Source of the DNA: Prorocentrum cordatum
Taxonomy: Eukaryota; Sar; Dinophyceae; Prorocentrales; Prorocentraceae
DNA length: 64,000 bases
NCBI GenBank assembly: GCA_963575745.1
Contig: CAUYUJ010022508.1
Location: forward strand, 58,642-122,641
Direction: 5' to 3'
Made by a program: the position numbers and the translations under genes. Positions 20,619 through 30,520 of the stretch are shown here, one piece after another. The notes below the pieces were generated by a model that was not told the origin of the DNA, made no database searches, and saw only the letters and a program-made list of their open reading frames with translations. Positions within the stretch are counted from its first letter, which is position 1. Every line of letters starts with the position of its first letter.

Positions 20619-23393
20619 TTGGAGGTGGACGGGGGGGTTACGGGGGATCGGTGGAAGTGGGGGGATGCGCTTCAGATACACGGGGCGACAACCATGTCGT
20701 GTGCACAGTCTCGCTCAGAGCAGCTCTCTTTGCTACGACGCTTGCGGGGGCAGGCCAATGCGTCACGTCGGCCAGCGCCGAAGCTCTCTTTTGCTGTCGT
20801 GCTCAGAGCGAGAGCCCGCCTTCGCACGGGGAGGTCGTGCGGGCCCGGCGGATGTGCAGCCGAGTTGCTGAAATCGCTCACGTGGAGATCTATCCGCCAT
20901 ATCTACACCACATTTCTCTCTATCTATTGTGCATGCTCTCCGGCTCCTGATACGTGGCAACAGGTTCTCATTACGTTGATGCCCAAGGTACCCACGTTGC
21001 GATCATTGAGTGGGACACGCTCGATTGTCGTTGCCAATAGTCTTGCCAAATGGTATCTCACATCCCTCATTATTACACTGGAGGCGGAGGTGTCTGGGGA
21101 CCTGCAACGATTGGGACTCTACGGTTTCAGCCCTGGTAGGAGCCCTTGGGAGATCGTGGGGCCACTCAAACAGATATGTCAACATGGGAGCGTCTGGGGC
21201 AAAAACAACAACGACCAAATTGCTTACGTTGCACAGGCCGATATCAAAAAGGCCTTCGGCAACATTACGATCCAAGTTGTGGCGCGTGCTCTGGAGGCCC
21301 TCGAAGTCCACCCTAGGCTCACGCACGGTATCCTGGAGCCACTTGTTGGGACGTCGGGTATATTATGTTTCGAGGGCTTGGAAGCTACTACATCGTGGGG
21401 CCGCTCTATCCGTACGGGGGGCACAGGGAGTCCCTTACTCTTTAATCTTGTGGTGCTTGCGATGTGTGCTGACCTATTCAAGTATTGGGAGGACCTCCAG
21501 CTAGGATGCCCTGTGACGGACATCTGGGATGCATCTTTGGACGTGTGCAGATACTCACATGCCTTGTTGGCGGATAACATATATCTCGTTGCGACCTCGG
21601 CTCAGGACTTACAATACCTCTTGACATCACTCACCACTTGCTTCAGAGACTGGGGACTGTCATGGAAACCAGACTCTCTCGAGTATGTGATTGCAGGAGA
21701 TGCCCCTCCGTGCTCTTCTGAGGTCGATATAGCAGGGAGCCCTTTTCCGCTCAAAAGAGTGGCGAAGATGCAGGTACTAGGCACGGTGGTGGAATCAGAG
21801 TTTGCTAATACACACGGCGATATTCGTCATCGGATCACGATGGCCAGGAGGACGTTTTTCGCACAAGAACCGAGCTTTCGTTCTAAATCCGTGAGTCGAC
21901 GGGGTAAGTTCTACAAATATCAACAGAGAGTTCAGAGCGTCATGTCCTACGGGCTTGACTGCTGTACACTTGATGCAGAGGGGCTACGATTATTGCACAG
22001 CTGCGAGGGAAGTCTACTCATGTCTATGTTCGGGCGCAGGAAGCCAGCCACTGAGAGCGTGGACAGATGGAGACCACGACGATTGGACTACGTCCGACGG
22101 CAATTTTGTGATGAAGGATCACACAGTTGGTATGCGCACGCAGTTTCAATCGCTCGAAGTGGGGCCCAGTATGGGCAGGGCCAGCTTGCTATGCAGTCTC
22201 GTTACACTGCCAGGGAGACGGATACGGAGGATGGGAGGGATGTGAGACGGAGGATCGACAGAGGGGACGGACGGTGCTCACGTACCTTTTTGGGCAGCCG
22301 AGGCACTTTGCTCCTCGACAATACTGAGTGGACATCTCGGAGAGGCGACCTGCCATCTTGTTTGCATGCATCGGGACAGCTCTCACTGGCACGCTCGGGC
22401 ACCAGGAGACGATTTGGTCCCACGAGTATAGGTCAACGGACCTATCAATACCCGTATAGGGAAGTCTTGGGACCCTGCTGGTGGGACAGCTTAGACGACA
22501 CATACACGGGCTTTGTGAAGTTGTGGCGGACGATCTTGGGACACTTCGATAAACGCAAAATCTTTGAATACTGGTACGTTGCCACCACAGGTCCCAGCTG
22601 GAGCTCCACCCAGTTCGAGGCCAAGCAGTCCACCGAGGGAGCGACTCCTGAGGCCCTTGAGAAACAGTCCAAGCGTTTGGCCACTATATGTCAGCGTGCT
22701 ACGGTTTGGGACGTCTTGAGCGAGGGGATAGGCGTGGACCTCCAAGTGGGCTCACTACTGGTCTCATCGTGGCTCCAAGGGAGGTGGAGGTGCCATAATC
22801 AGGGTTATGCCGACAGAGTTGCGGAGTGTGTGGAGACCGTATACGAGCTGAGCTGCCGTGCGAACATCCGCGCGGCGAACATAGGACGGGACATATATCG
22901 ACATGCGTACAGGGAAGGTAACACCAGGGCCGACGAGCTCACCCGCCTGGCCCGAGAGGGCCGCACTTTCTACTCCAATCAGGTTGCATGTAGTCCGATT
23001 GGGTCACAATATCTTATACACGTCGCCTATCGTGGGGCATGCGATGTGGGAGTGGGCGGCAACGGTTGCGGATGTGGTTTTTGGCTGCAGAAAGGCTTCT
23101 TGGATTGCAGTCAGTGGGGTCCGACCTACCACGCCACGCCTTCTCCATTCGGCTCTCGTCAGATAGCCCGCAGGAGGGCCCCAGGGAGTGAGCCACGTGA
23201 TGCCCTCGTTTGGAGGGACATCGCCTCCAGTGCCTTTGTTTTACCAGCGCACTCCACGATCGCAGATTGTGAACTGGCTGCCGCCGAGGCGCTCACACGC
23301 ACCCTCCGATTAGACCTGCTAGGTTCGTTAGGCGCCCAGTCGGGCGGCGCTGCGGACAGCGCCCTCGAGCCCGCGCAAACCCGAAAAAACTGA
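20619..23393 (+). CDS. LINE reverse transcriptase with C-terminal RNase H-like region
   Basis: An open frame of 924 codons. RT signs: 'RTGRSCGPGGCAAELLKSL' (residues 70-86), motif A AQADIKKAFGNI with D208, motif B GGTGSPLLFN (267-276), and motif C LLADNIYLVA, where the usual second Asp is Asn320. The C-terminal part carries RNase H-like motifs in an unusual order: a degenerate DS site (VGS, residues 710-712), RADEL (D772), ACDVGVGGNGCGCGF (D809) and CELAAAEAL (E885). Asn320 and the worn DS site suggest reduced or lost activity, though the second LINE copy keeps GDS. The true start may lie upstream in another frame. Confidence 0.75.
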   Translation: MEVDGGVTGDRWKWGDALQIHGATTMSCAQSRSEQLSLLRRLRGQANASRRPAPKLSFAVVLRARARLRTGRSCGPGGCAAELLKSLTWRSIRHIYTTFLSIYCACSPAPDTWQQVLITLMPKVPTLRSLSGTRSIVVANSLAKWYLTSLIITLEAEVSGDLQRLGLYGFSPGRSPWEIVGPLKQICQHGSVWGKNNNDQIAYVAQADIKKAFGNITIQVVARALEALEVHPRLTHGILEPLVGTSGILCFEGLEATTSWGRSIRTGGTGSPLLFNLVVLAMCADLFKYWEDLQLGCPVTDIWDASLDVCRYSHALLADNIYLVATSAQDLQYLLTSLTTCFRDWGLSWKPDSLEYVIAGDAPPCSSEVDIAGSPFPLKRVAKMQVLGTVVESEFANTHGDIRHRITMARRTFFAQEPSFRSKSVSRRGKFYKYQQRVQSVMSYGLDCCTLDAEGLRLLHSCEGSLLMSMFGRRKPATESVDRWRPRRLDYVRRQFCDEGSHSWYAHAVSIARSGAQYGQGQLAMQSRYTARETDTEDGRDVRRRIDRGDGRCSRTFLGSRGTLLLDNTEWTSRRGDLPSCLHASGQLSLARSGTRRRFGPTSIGQRTYQYPYREVLGPCWWDSLDDTYTGFVKLWRTILGHFDKRKIFEYWYVATTGPSWSSTQFEAKQSTEGATPEALEKQSKRLATICQRATVWDVLSEGIGVDLQVGSLLVSSWLQGRWRCHNQGYADRVAECVETVYELSCRANIRAANIGRDIYRHAYREGNTRADELTRLAREGRTFYSNQVACSPIGSQYLIHVAYRGACDVGVGGNGCGCGFWLQKGFLDCSQWGPTYHATPSPFGSRQIARRRAPGSEPRDALVWRDIASSAFVLPAHSTIADCELAAAEALTRTLRLDLLGSLGAQSGGAADSALEPAQTRKN

Positions 23394-24140
23394 GGTTGAC
23401 GGTTTACCGCTGGCTCCCAGTTCTGGCGCGGTCTGCAGCTAGTGGGCCAGCCGGCCTGGGCAGAGAATGCGTCAACTTTGAGTCGGTTGGTCGAGTCTTG
23501 TAAGCATTTTTTTGGATAATTCGTTTCGAGAAGCGGTATGTTTCGCACACTGCTCACTCGCCCGTGTCCTCTCTGTCCTTGCGCCCCCTCGGAGGGCGTC
23601 GCGACTTGGGGTGGGCGGCGCGCCTGCCTGGACTGCCCGTCTGAGGTCTCTGCAGCAGGTCTCGCGGGCAGTGGGTTATTCCGCTTCTGCTTGTCAGATT
23701 CTCAGGTCCGTAGCTGCAGTATTACTATCGAAACATATGGCGGAACCAAGTTCGTCTGGAACCCGACAAATATCCGTGGAGCTTCCCTGAGAGCGTTGGC
23801 GGCGAAGCTAAAAGAGTCATTCCGGCGCGCTGGGGGGCTACTTGGCAAACGTGATCGGCCCGCGAACCCGGAAAGGAATATAGAAATGTAGCGCGTTGCA
23901 GCGTTTTCAAAGACACCTGATTGGGTGACGGGCAAGTGCAATGCTCATTGTATCGATCTTGATGTACCGTGCCGAGGGCTGTGCCGTGCTGCACCGTGCT
24001 GAATTGCGATGTGCCATGCCGCGGTTGTGCTCTATAGCGTCGTGGATCGAGTCTTCCTTTGCATCCGAGTCCTGACCGAACTGATCTGGATCTGAAGCTC
24101 GAGCTGCCTGAACACATAGTAGCTGCCCCAGAGCTAATTG
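23394..24140 (+). repeat. Right half of hairpin and spacer repeat
   Basis: Starts with the hairpin remainder (23393-23420), then spacer DNA with 'TATTACTATCGAAACATATGG' near 23718, related to position 1. From about 23880 to 24140 I see no repeat or gene except a short G/T/C-rich stretch of 'GTGCCGAGGGC' variants. Confidence 0.5.
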
Positions 24141-24149
24141 ACAGGGGGA

Positions 24150-25080
24150 CATGCAGGAGGACGCGCCGCGAAACGTCCCAAGGGACGCGCCAGGCGACGT
24201 GCCAAGGGACGTGCCATGGGGTCGCACCGTAGGACGTGCCAAGGGACGCGCTACGGGACATCCTCAAAATTCCTGCGCGCGGGACGCGGCACGCGCGAGA
24301 CATCCTTGGAATTCCTACGAGCGGGACACGAAAACAACCATTTCGCCTGAGACATCCCCTGAATTCTGGCCCCCCACGAAGCCCCCGCTCGAGACATCCA
24401 CACATTTTGCAAAACCAGCGTTTCGCTCGAAACATCCTCAACAAATTATGAAAAACAAGCGTTTCGCTCGAGACATCCTGCCACAATTTTCAGAAATCCT
24501 GACAAAACAAGCGAATCAGTCGAGACATCGTCAAAATTCCTGCGCGTGGGGCCCGGCCCGCGCGAGACATTTTTGGAATTCCTACGAGCGGGACACGAAA
24601 ACAAACATTTCGCCTGAGACATCCCCTGAATTCTGGCCCCCCACGAAGCCCCCGCTCGAGACGTCCCCAAATTTTGTAAAACCAGTGTTTCGCTCGAGAC
24701 ATCCTCAACAACTTATGAACAAAAAAACAAACGTTTCGCTTGAGACATCCTGCCAAAATTTTAAGACATCCCGACAAAACAAACAAGTTAGTCGAGACAT
24801 CCTCGAAATTCCTGCGCGCGGGACGCGGCACGCGCGAGACATCCTTGGAATTCCTGCGCGCGGGGCGCTTTCCCGAGTCGCGGTCGGGGCTCCGGACACC
24901 GTTATTTGTAGAGGATTTCGCGAAAAACGCTCCGCACCTTTTTACGAGGGAAAACGGGGGTCTGCGGACCACGTTTTTTATAGAGGATCCGAGATGGGGG
25001 GCGCACTTTCTTCGAGCGGGCACGCACGAAACGCATTTTTTCAAAAAATATGCACTTTGCGTTGTTATTTGCGCAGAATA
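24150..25080 (+). repeat. ~270-bp tandem repeat, 2-3 copies, with GAGACATCC sub-repeats
   Basis: The landmark 'ACATCCTCAAAAT' and its variants occur at 24258, 24525 and 24796, giving periods of 267 and 271 bp. Within each copy 'CGAGACATCC' recurs every 30-40 bp. A ~16-bp 'CCAAGGGACGYGCC' repeat precedes it at 24165-24240. The 341-codon open frame over this array has a repetitive product and no domain. Confidence 0.7.
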
Positions 25081-25164
25081 ATTTCGCCGGCCCTCTTCAA
25101 GTCAAAACCGGGCGTAAACCAGCTAAAGGAGAATCCTGGGCCCACGCCCTTTCTGGGAAAAAAT

Positions 25165-26255
25165 ATCGACGGTTAAATTCGATTTCTCGAAATTCAACCA
25201 TTCGTTAGAGCTCTAGTATGTATCCCCCATCATCCATCTTATTCCTGCTCGCCATCTCAATCTCAGATCGATCGGGTAGATATTACTGCCAAAGAGCATC
25301 CAGGCGGGATCGGCTGTTCGGGTCATCTTGGCATGTCCTGTCGGTTTTCTGAACTTAACTCGAGCTGAGTGAGAGCTACAGAGCTGGCAGGCACACCTAA
25401 AGCATCTAGAATCATCAGGCGCGTTTGTCTAAACTATCTAGATATCTGAACTCGGTCTGCTACCAGAGCTGGGCCCGCGAAACTATTCGCATCCTGCCAT
25501 TTTTTGAGATGATTAAGAGTTTCTTCGCTTATCTCGAGCTGCAGATGAGCTACAGAGCTGTTCGGCACAGCAATCGAAAGACCATCACCAGACGCGCTAG
25601 TCTAAAGTATCTAGATGCCTGAACTCGGTCTGCTACCAGAGCTGGATCCAAAAAGCGATTGATATTTTTTTGGTTTTCTTGACTGAACTGGAGCTGGAGA
25701 TGAGCTACAGAGCTGGTTGTCGCAGCAGTCGAAAGGCAACAATCAGAAACGCTAGTCTCAAGTATCTAGACGCCCAAACTGGGTCTGCTACCAGAGCTGT
25801 GTCGCACAAATCATTCGTACTCTGCCGCTAAATTTTAGAGAGATGATGGTCACTTTTTTAAGAGAACTCGAGCTGCAGATGAGCTACAGAGCCGTTTGGC
25901 ACAGCAATCGGAAGGCAATCGTCCGACCCGCTAGTCTCGAGTATCCAGATGCCCGAACTCGTCGCGCTTCCAGAGTTGGAATTAGAAAATTATTCGTACT
26001 ATATTATTTTTTCAGAGATGACGATGCCTTTCTTGATCTCCGCCCTCCTTCCCCTTCTCCTGCTTCTCCTCCTTCTCCTCATTCTCTTCCTCACCTTCCT
26101 CCATCTCCTCTCTCCTCGCTCCTTCTTCTCCTCCAGTCCTGCTCCATGAAACCGCGCCCTCGCGCGCGAGGCATGCGAGATTGCCGCGCCCGCATTGCAC
26201 GAGGAAGCTCTACGAGTTCCCGGCGGTAACCAAGGTTGACGGTTTACCGCCGGCT
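25165..26255 (+). repeat. Composite repeat, variant B, complete
   Basis: Head (25165-25310), about four monomers (25320-26020), CTC-rich tract (26040-26145), GC-rich segment 'GAGATTGCCGCGCCCGCATTG' type, and hairpin at 26218-26253. This is the best reference for the inverted copy at 14486-15865 and for the LINE target at 17882. Confidence 0.8.
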
Positions 26256-26335
26256 CCCAGTTGCAAAGCTAAGGTTCGACGAAGCTTTCTCCTCACAATC
26301 TCGGCACTTATTCGTACTACGAGCTCTATGAGGGT

Positions 26336-26372
26336 TTTGGCGGTAACCTGGTTGACGGCTTACCGCCGGCTT
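26336..26372. repeat. Isolated hairpin motif
   Basis: GGCGGTAACCTGGTTGACGG followed by CTTACCGCCGGC, without a composite repeat attached on its right. It is followed directly by a TG-rich microsatellite. Confidence 0.75.
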
Positions 26373-26377
26373 CGAAT

Positions 26378-26497
26378 TGTGTGTGCGCGTGTTTGTTTGC
26401 TTGTGTGTATGCCTTGTGTTGAGTTATGTTGTGTTGTATTGTGTTCTGTTGTGTTATGTGTTGTGTTGTTTGTCTGTCTTGTGTTGTGTGTTTTTCT

Positions 26498-26538
<41 letters not shown>

Positions 26539-26585
26539 GTGTGTGTCCGTGAGTGGGTGCGTGCTTGTGTGGACGTGTTTCTGTG
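26378..26585. repeat. TG-rich microsatellite
   Basis: Imperfect TGTGT runs with a nearly pure (GT)n core at about 26500-26535. Long open frames here on both strands are artefacts. Confidence 0.9.
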
Positions 26586-26614
26586 AGTCTCTTTTTGCTA
26601 TCCGGGTTTCGGAC

Positions 26615-27235
26615 CTCACAAGTCGCTGCTTTCGAGGCCTGCTGGGTGGTCCAGCACAGTGACGTCACGCGCGGGCCGAAATCAGATCTCGCCATCACTG
26701 GGGTCTGCGATTTGTGACCATGTCGCCGACCCCAAATAGACTTCGCGATCCCTAGAAGGCTGCGAGCTGTCGCCACTTTTGAGGTCTGCTTGGGGCCCAG
26801 CACAGTGACGCCACGCGCAGACCGAAATTAGATTTCGCAAGTCCTGGGGCTGCGATCTCTGAAACTGTCGCCACTTTGGAGGCCTGCTCGGGGGCCCAGC
26901 ACAGTGACGTCATGCGCGGACCGAAATTTGAGAACGGCATCCCTGGGGGGCTGCGATCTGTGAAACTGTCGGGGCCCAGCGCAGTGGCGCTACGCGTGGA
27001 TCCAAATTAGACCTCACCATCCCTGGGGGACTGCGACCTGTAAAACTTTTGCTATTTTCGAGGCCTGCTCGGGGACCCAGCACAGTGACGCCGCGCGCAA
27101 ATCTAAATTTGATTTCATTATCCGTAGGGGGGCTGCGATCTGTGAAGCTGTCGCCACTTTCGAGGCCTGCTGGGGGGGCCAGCACAGTGACGCGCTACGC
27201 GGATCCACACTAGACCTCCGTATCCCTGGGCCGGA
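26615..27235. repeat. ~100-bp tandem repeat, six copies
   Basis: The landmark 'CAGCACAGTGACG' and variants occur near 26652, 26798, 26897, 26977, 27078 and 27180. Units contain 'CTTTCGAGGCCTGCT' and 'CTGCGATCTGTGAAACTGTCG'. Two copies include the palindrome TGACGTCA or a close variant. Confidence 0.75.
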
Positions 27236-27264
27236 GGCTGCGGATCAGGAGGACGCGGCGGAGT

Positions 27265-27590
27265 CGGAGGGGGAGGAGGAGGAGGAGGAGGAGGTGAATG
27301 AGGGGCAGGACGTTCGCCGCTTGCCTGGGACGTCGTCGGCGTCGTCGCCGCCGTCGTCGTCGTCGTCGTCGTTGTCGTAGTCGTCGTTGTCGCTGTCGGC
27401 GTCGTCATCGTCGTCGGCGTCGTCGTTCTCGTCGCCGTCGGGTCGCCGACGTCGTCGCCGTCGTCATCGTCGAGTCGTCGTCACCGTCGTCGTCATCATC
27501 GTCGTAGTCCATCAACGTTGTCATCGTCTCCGTTGTCGTCGTCGCCGTCGTCATCTCGTCGCCGGTGTTGTCGTCGTCATCGCACTGTTT
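27265..27590. repeat. CGT/GTC trinucleotide-rich array
   Basis: A short GGA-rich run (27265-27295) is followed by imperfect (CGT)n to about 27590. It is open in several frames, giving Arg- or Ser-rich peptides without support as proteins. Confidence 0.85.
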
Positions 27591-27599
27591 CGAAACGAC

Positions 27600-28200
27600 A
27601 TGACAATTTCTCATCATGTCTTGTCACAATGAAACTCTAACAAGGGGTATCAACATCGAGCGCTTCGCACATCATTTGCATAGGGGCGAAGCGAGAAGAA
27701 ACAGTTTGCTCTCCGCGAGGCGCCCCTCATGCCTCGTGAGTTGCTCTCAGGCCCTCGATCGCATCATCCTCGAACCGTTATTGTTTCTGGGACCTCGCCG
27801 CAGACTCAAGTTTGACCTCGCCATCTCTCGGGGGCTGCGATATGAGATCCCCGCTTTCGAAGTGACTGGGGGTGCTCAGGGATTGTAGCTAATCAGCTTT
27901 ATCTAGTCCTTGTCCTGTAGGCGGTGTCTCGCGAGTCTTCCGAATTCCGTCTGCAGACATATATAACCCTCCTTCCGTCATCGCCCCCCTTATAAAGTGT
28001 CCTAAACTATTTGCGCCCCGCGTTTGCGCAGGGGTTGGGTACGTCGCCAGGGTAAGTTCATGTTTAAACGACGGTGATGGATTCCTGTGTAAATTTATAG
28101 GCAAGCTGGGGAGCTAGGAAGCACACTGCTCAACAGGAAATCATCATGCAGTCGCCTATGTCTAACATTGGTCTGCTACCAGAGCTGCAACTCAGCACTC
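27600..28200. other. Unassigned
   Basis: No repeat family, RNA gene or coding region recognised. The frame 27616-27888 (90 codons) has no domain. A monomer-like fragment ('TCTGCTACCAGAGCTG') near 28170 links the right end to composite repeat variant B. Confidence 0.35.
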
Positions 28201-28204
28201 TGTA

Positions 28205-28765
28205 ATTTTTGGCGAAATATAACATCTTCAATACATCTGGCTGTAGCCTGCTGTTTCTCCTCCATCTCCCCCTCTTTCATCCTTCTCCTCCTCCTCCTCC
28301 TCCTACCGCTCCTCGTTCTTCTCCTCCTCTTCCTCGTTCGTCTCCTCCTTCTCCCTCTTTCTCCTCCTCCTCCTCCTCCTCCTCCTCTTCCCCTTCCATC
28401 TGCTTCTTCTCCCCCGTCTCCTCCTCCTCCTGCTCTTCCTCCTCCTCCTCCTCCTCCTCCTTCTCCTCCTCTTCATTGTCGTCGTCGTCCCCCTTCTCCC
28501 CCTCCCCCCCCCCCTCCTGCTCGTCATCCTCCTCTTCTCCCCCCCCTCCTCCTGCTGCTCCTCCTCCTTCTTCTTTTCTTCGGCCTCCTCCACCTCCCTC
28601 TCCTCCTCGCTCCTTCTTCGCCTCCGCGTCCTCCTCCATGAAGCCGCGCCCTCGCGCGCGCGGAATGCGAGATTGCCGCGCCCGCATCCCATTCATGCAT
28701 ATGGCAAGGAAGCTCTACGAGCTCCCGGCGGTAACCAAGGTTGGCGGTTCACCGCCGGCTCCAAG
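28205..28765 (+). repeat. Expanded pyrimidine tract and hairpin of a composite repeat
   Basis: CTC/TCC-rich DNA of about 370 bp (28255-28625), then the GC-rich segment and a hairpin at about 28723-28758. This is the 3' end of a variant B composite repeat whose pyrimidine tract is about four times longer than in other copies. Confidence 0.75.
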
Positions 28766-29440
28766 TTGAAAGTTCGTCTTGGGAACCAGTATGTTTCTGA
28801 CGTGTAGTGGGTTATGCCGCATCTGCCTGCGAAATTCTCCGCGCCCGCAATATTGCCGCCAAAAGACGTGGAGGACCGTCAGCTGTCGAGGTGCAGTTTT
28901 CAAGATGAAATGGTTTTGTTGAACAGCTCCGGTCGGGGTCGGTGTCTTCGGTGACTGACGTATTTGTCAGGCTACGGATGGGGGCATGGTCTGACGTTGT
29001 TGTCAGTTTGCGGATGCATATCGGGGTTAAGTTTGCACGAGGCGCTCTACCACGCGGTGGGGGGATGAGCGAAAAAGATAATGTGTTTCCAGTTTGTCGG
29101 AGAGTATTGGGAGTGTGTTGGCTGATGGCCAGCGCAGTTTGAAGTCCCGCAGTGTCGTGGTAAGTTGTTATGTACACAACACAGCATGTAAAAACCAGAC
29201 GCATCACGGCATCCCATTGCTATCCCAGACTGATAGGCAGGTCAGTAGGTGAGAGACAAGATATGAGATGAGAGGATGTACCGTCGAAGGATGTGGGCGT
29301 TTCTCTTATCCGTCACTCGACGCGAGGTTGTCGCATATCACGACGCTGGGTTGAGCCAGGCAGTGGCGGACGTGGGCAAGACGTTCGCCATGCCCACCCT
29401 TTCCCCTTTGATTGTCCTTTAAAGTCGCGAAACATTGATG
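28766..29440. other. Unassigned
   Basis: Lower GC, no tandem structure and no convincing open frame. I see nothing I can name. Confidence 0.4.
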
Positions 29441-30245
29441 CGTCTTTTTGGGCCTCGGCGCGGGGGCCATAGTTACGCATCGCGCTCAGGTTTCGGCCGC
29501 ATTTTGCCCTCCTGGGGGGGGGCTAATGGGGAGCTCCCATCCTGTGGGCGATCTCATCCAAGAGCCCCCAAATATGGCCCCCAATGCTCACGGGGGTGCC
29601 CCAAAAGATAGCCCCGAGAGATAGAGGAGGCCCCAAGAGCCCCCCATAAAGTCCCCATGGTGCCCCCAGGAGGCTCCCAAGATCCCCCCATGCGCTCCGA
29701 GAGAGGCAACCAAGACGCCCCAGGAGGCCCCGGCGAGAATGCTAAGATCATTGGTCTCACGAAGGTTTTGGCCAGCCACATGTTGGCCTCTGCGGGGGCG
29801 CCCGATGAAGGGGCCTCCCTCCCGTGAGCGATCTTCTCCAGCATGGCCCCAATATGGCCCCCAAGGATCCAAAGTGCGCCCGGGGACGGCCCGGAGCGGT
29901 GCCGCGCAGGCCCCGCGCGGCCCCCGCGAAGCGCCCAAGCAATGCGCCCAACAGGACTCGGCGAGAACGCCGACATCATTGAATACATATGGTTTTGGCC
30001 ACACTTTGGCCTCCTAAGAGGGGGGGTCCCTGAATGAGGAGTACCCTGCCTTTGATCGATCTCTCCCAAGATGGCCCCAAAATGTCCCCCAAGGCTCCCA
30101 AGGGCGCCCCGACGCAGCCCAAAGACGCGCCCAGGAGACCCAAAGAGGCCCCCAAGTAGTCCCCGAGATGTGCCCAAGAGGCCCCCATGAGACCCCCAAG
30201 AGGCTCCAAGAGGCCCCCTAGAGGACGCCCCCAAAAATTAGTCCG
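29440..30245. repeat. ~240-bp GC-rich tandem repeat, three diverged copies
   Basis: Each unit pairs a 'GCGAGAAYGC..A.ATCATT' plus 'GGTTTTGGCCA' segment with a 'CGATCT..TCC..GATGGCCCC' segment and a run of 'GCCCCCAAG' variants. Units start near 29540, 29815 and 30045. The same style of DNA recurs at 32285-32570 and 61440-61860. Minus-strand open frames (for example 29554-30234) are periodic and Gly/Trp-rich, and are not credible proteins. Confidence 0.6.
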
Positions 30246-30520
30246 ACAGCAGGGCCCCGCATGCGAATCCTCTCGGCTAATCTGGAAATAACCTTCATCG
30301 TCGCCCTCGTGATGTCGAGGCGTCCTTGCGGGCCCGTCGGGCCAGGTAGCGGGCTCAATGGGAAGTCTCGGGCGGGGGCCCCGTGAGACTCATGTGAGCT
30401 GCTGGCCCCATAGGGAGGAGGCTTCCGCCTGAGAATTCCATGCAATCCATTCACAGACCAGGCTCCCGCTCCATGCTTCGACTATTTTCAGGTCTCAGGG
30501 GCCCGAAAGTGACGAATGTG
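30246..30520. other. Unassigned
   Basis: No gene or clear repeat seen. Confidence 0.4.

Larger units (their letters stand above)
17883..23393 (+). mobile_element. LINE-like non-LTR retrotransposon, decayed
   Basis: Order: possible 5' UTR, ORF1 with coiled coil (about 18445-18995 and beyond), APE-type endonuclease (19443 to ~20210), reverse transcriptase and RNase H (20619-23393), then a short 3' tail 'CCGAAAAAACTG'. Both boundaries are set by comparison with intact composite repeats. The left flank stops at 'GCATTGCA', and the right flank resumes at 'AGGTTGACGG' inside the hairpin. About 34 bp of target are therefore missing and no target-site duplication is visible. Stops and frameshifts interrupt ORF1 and the endonuclease, so this copy is probably not autonomous. 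Confidence 0.8.
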
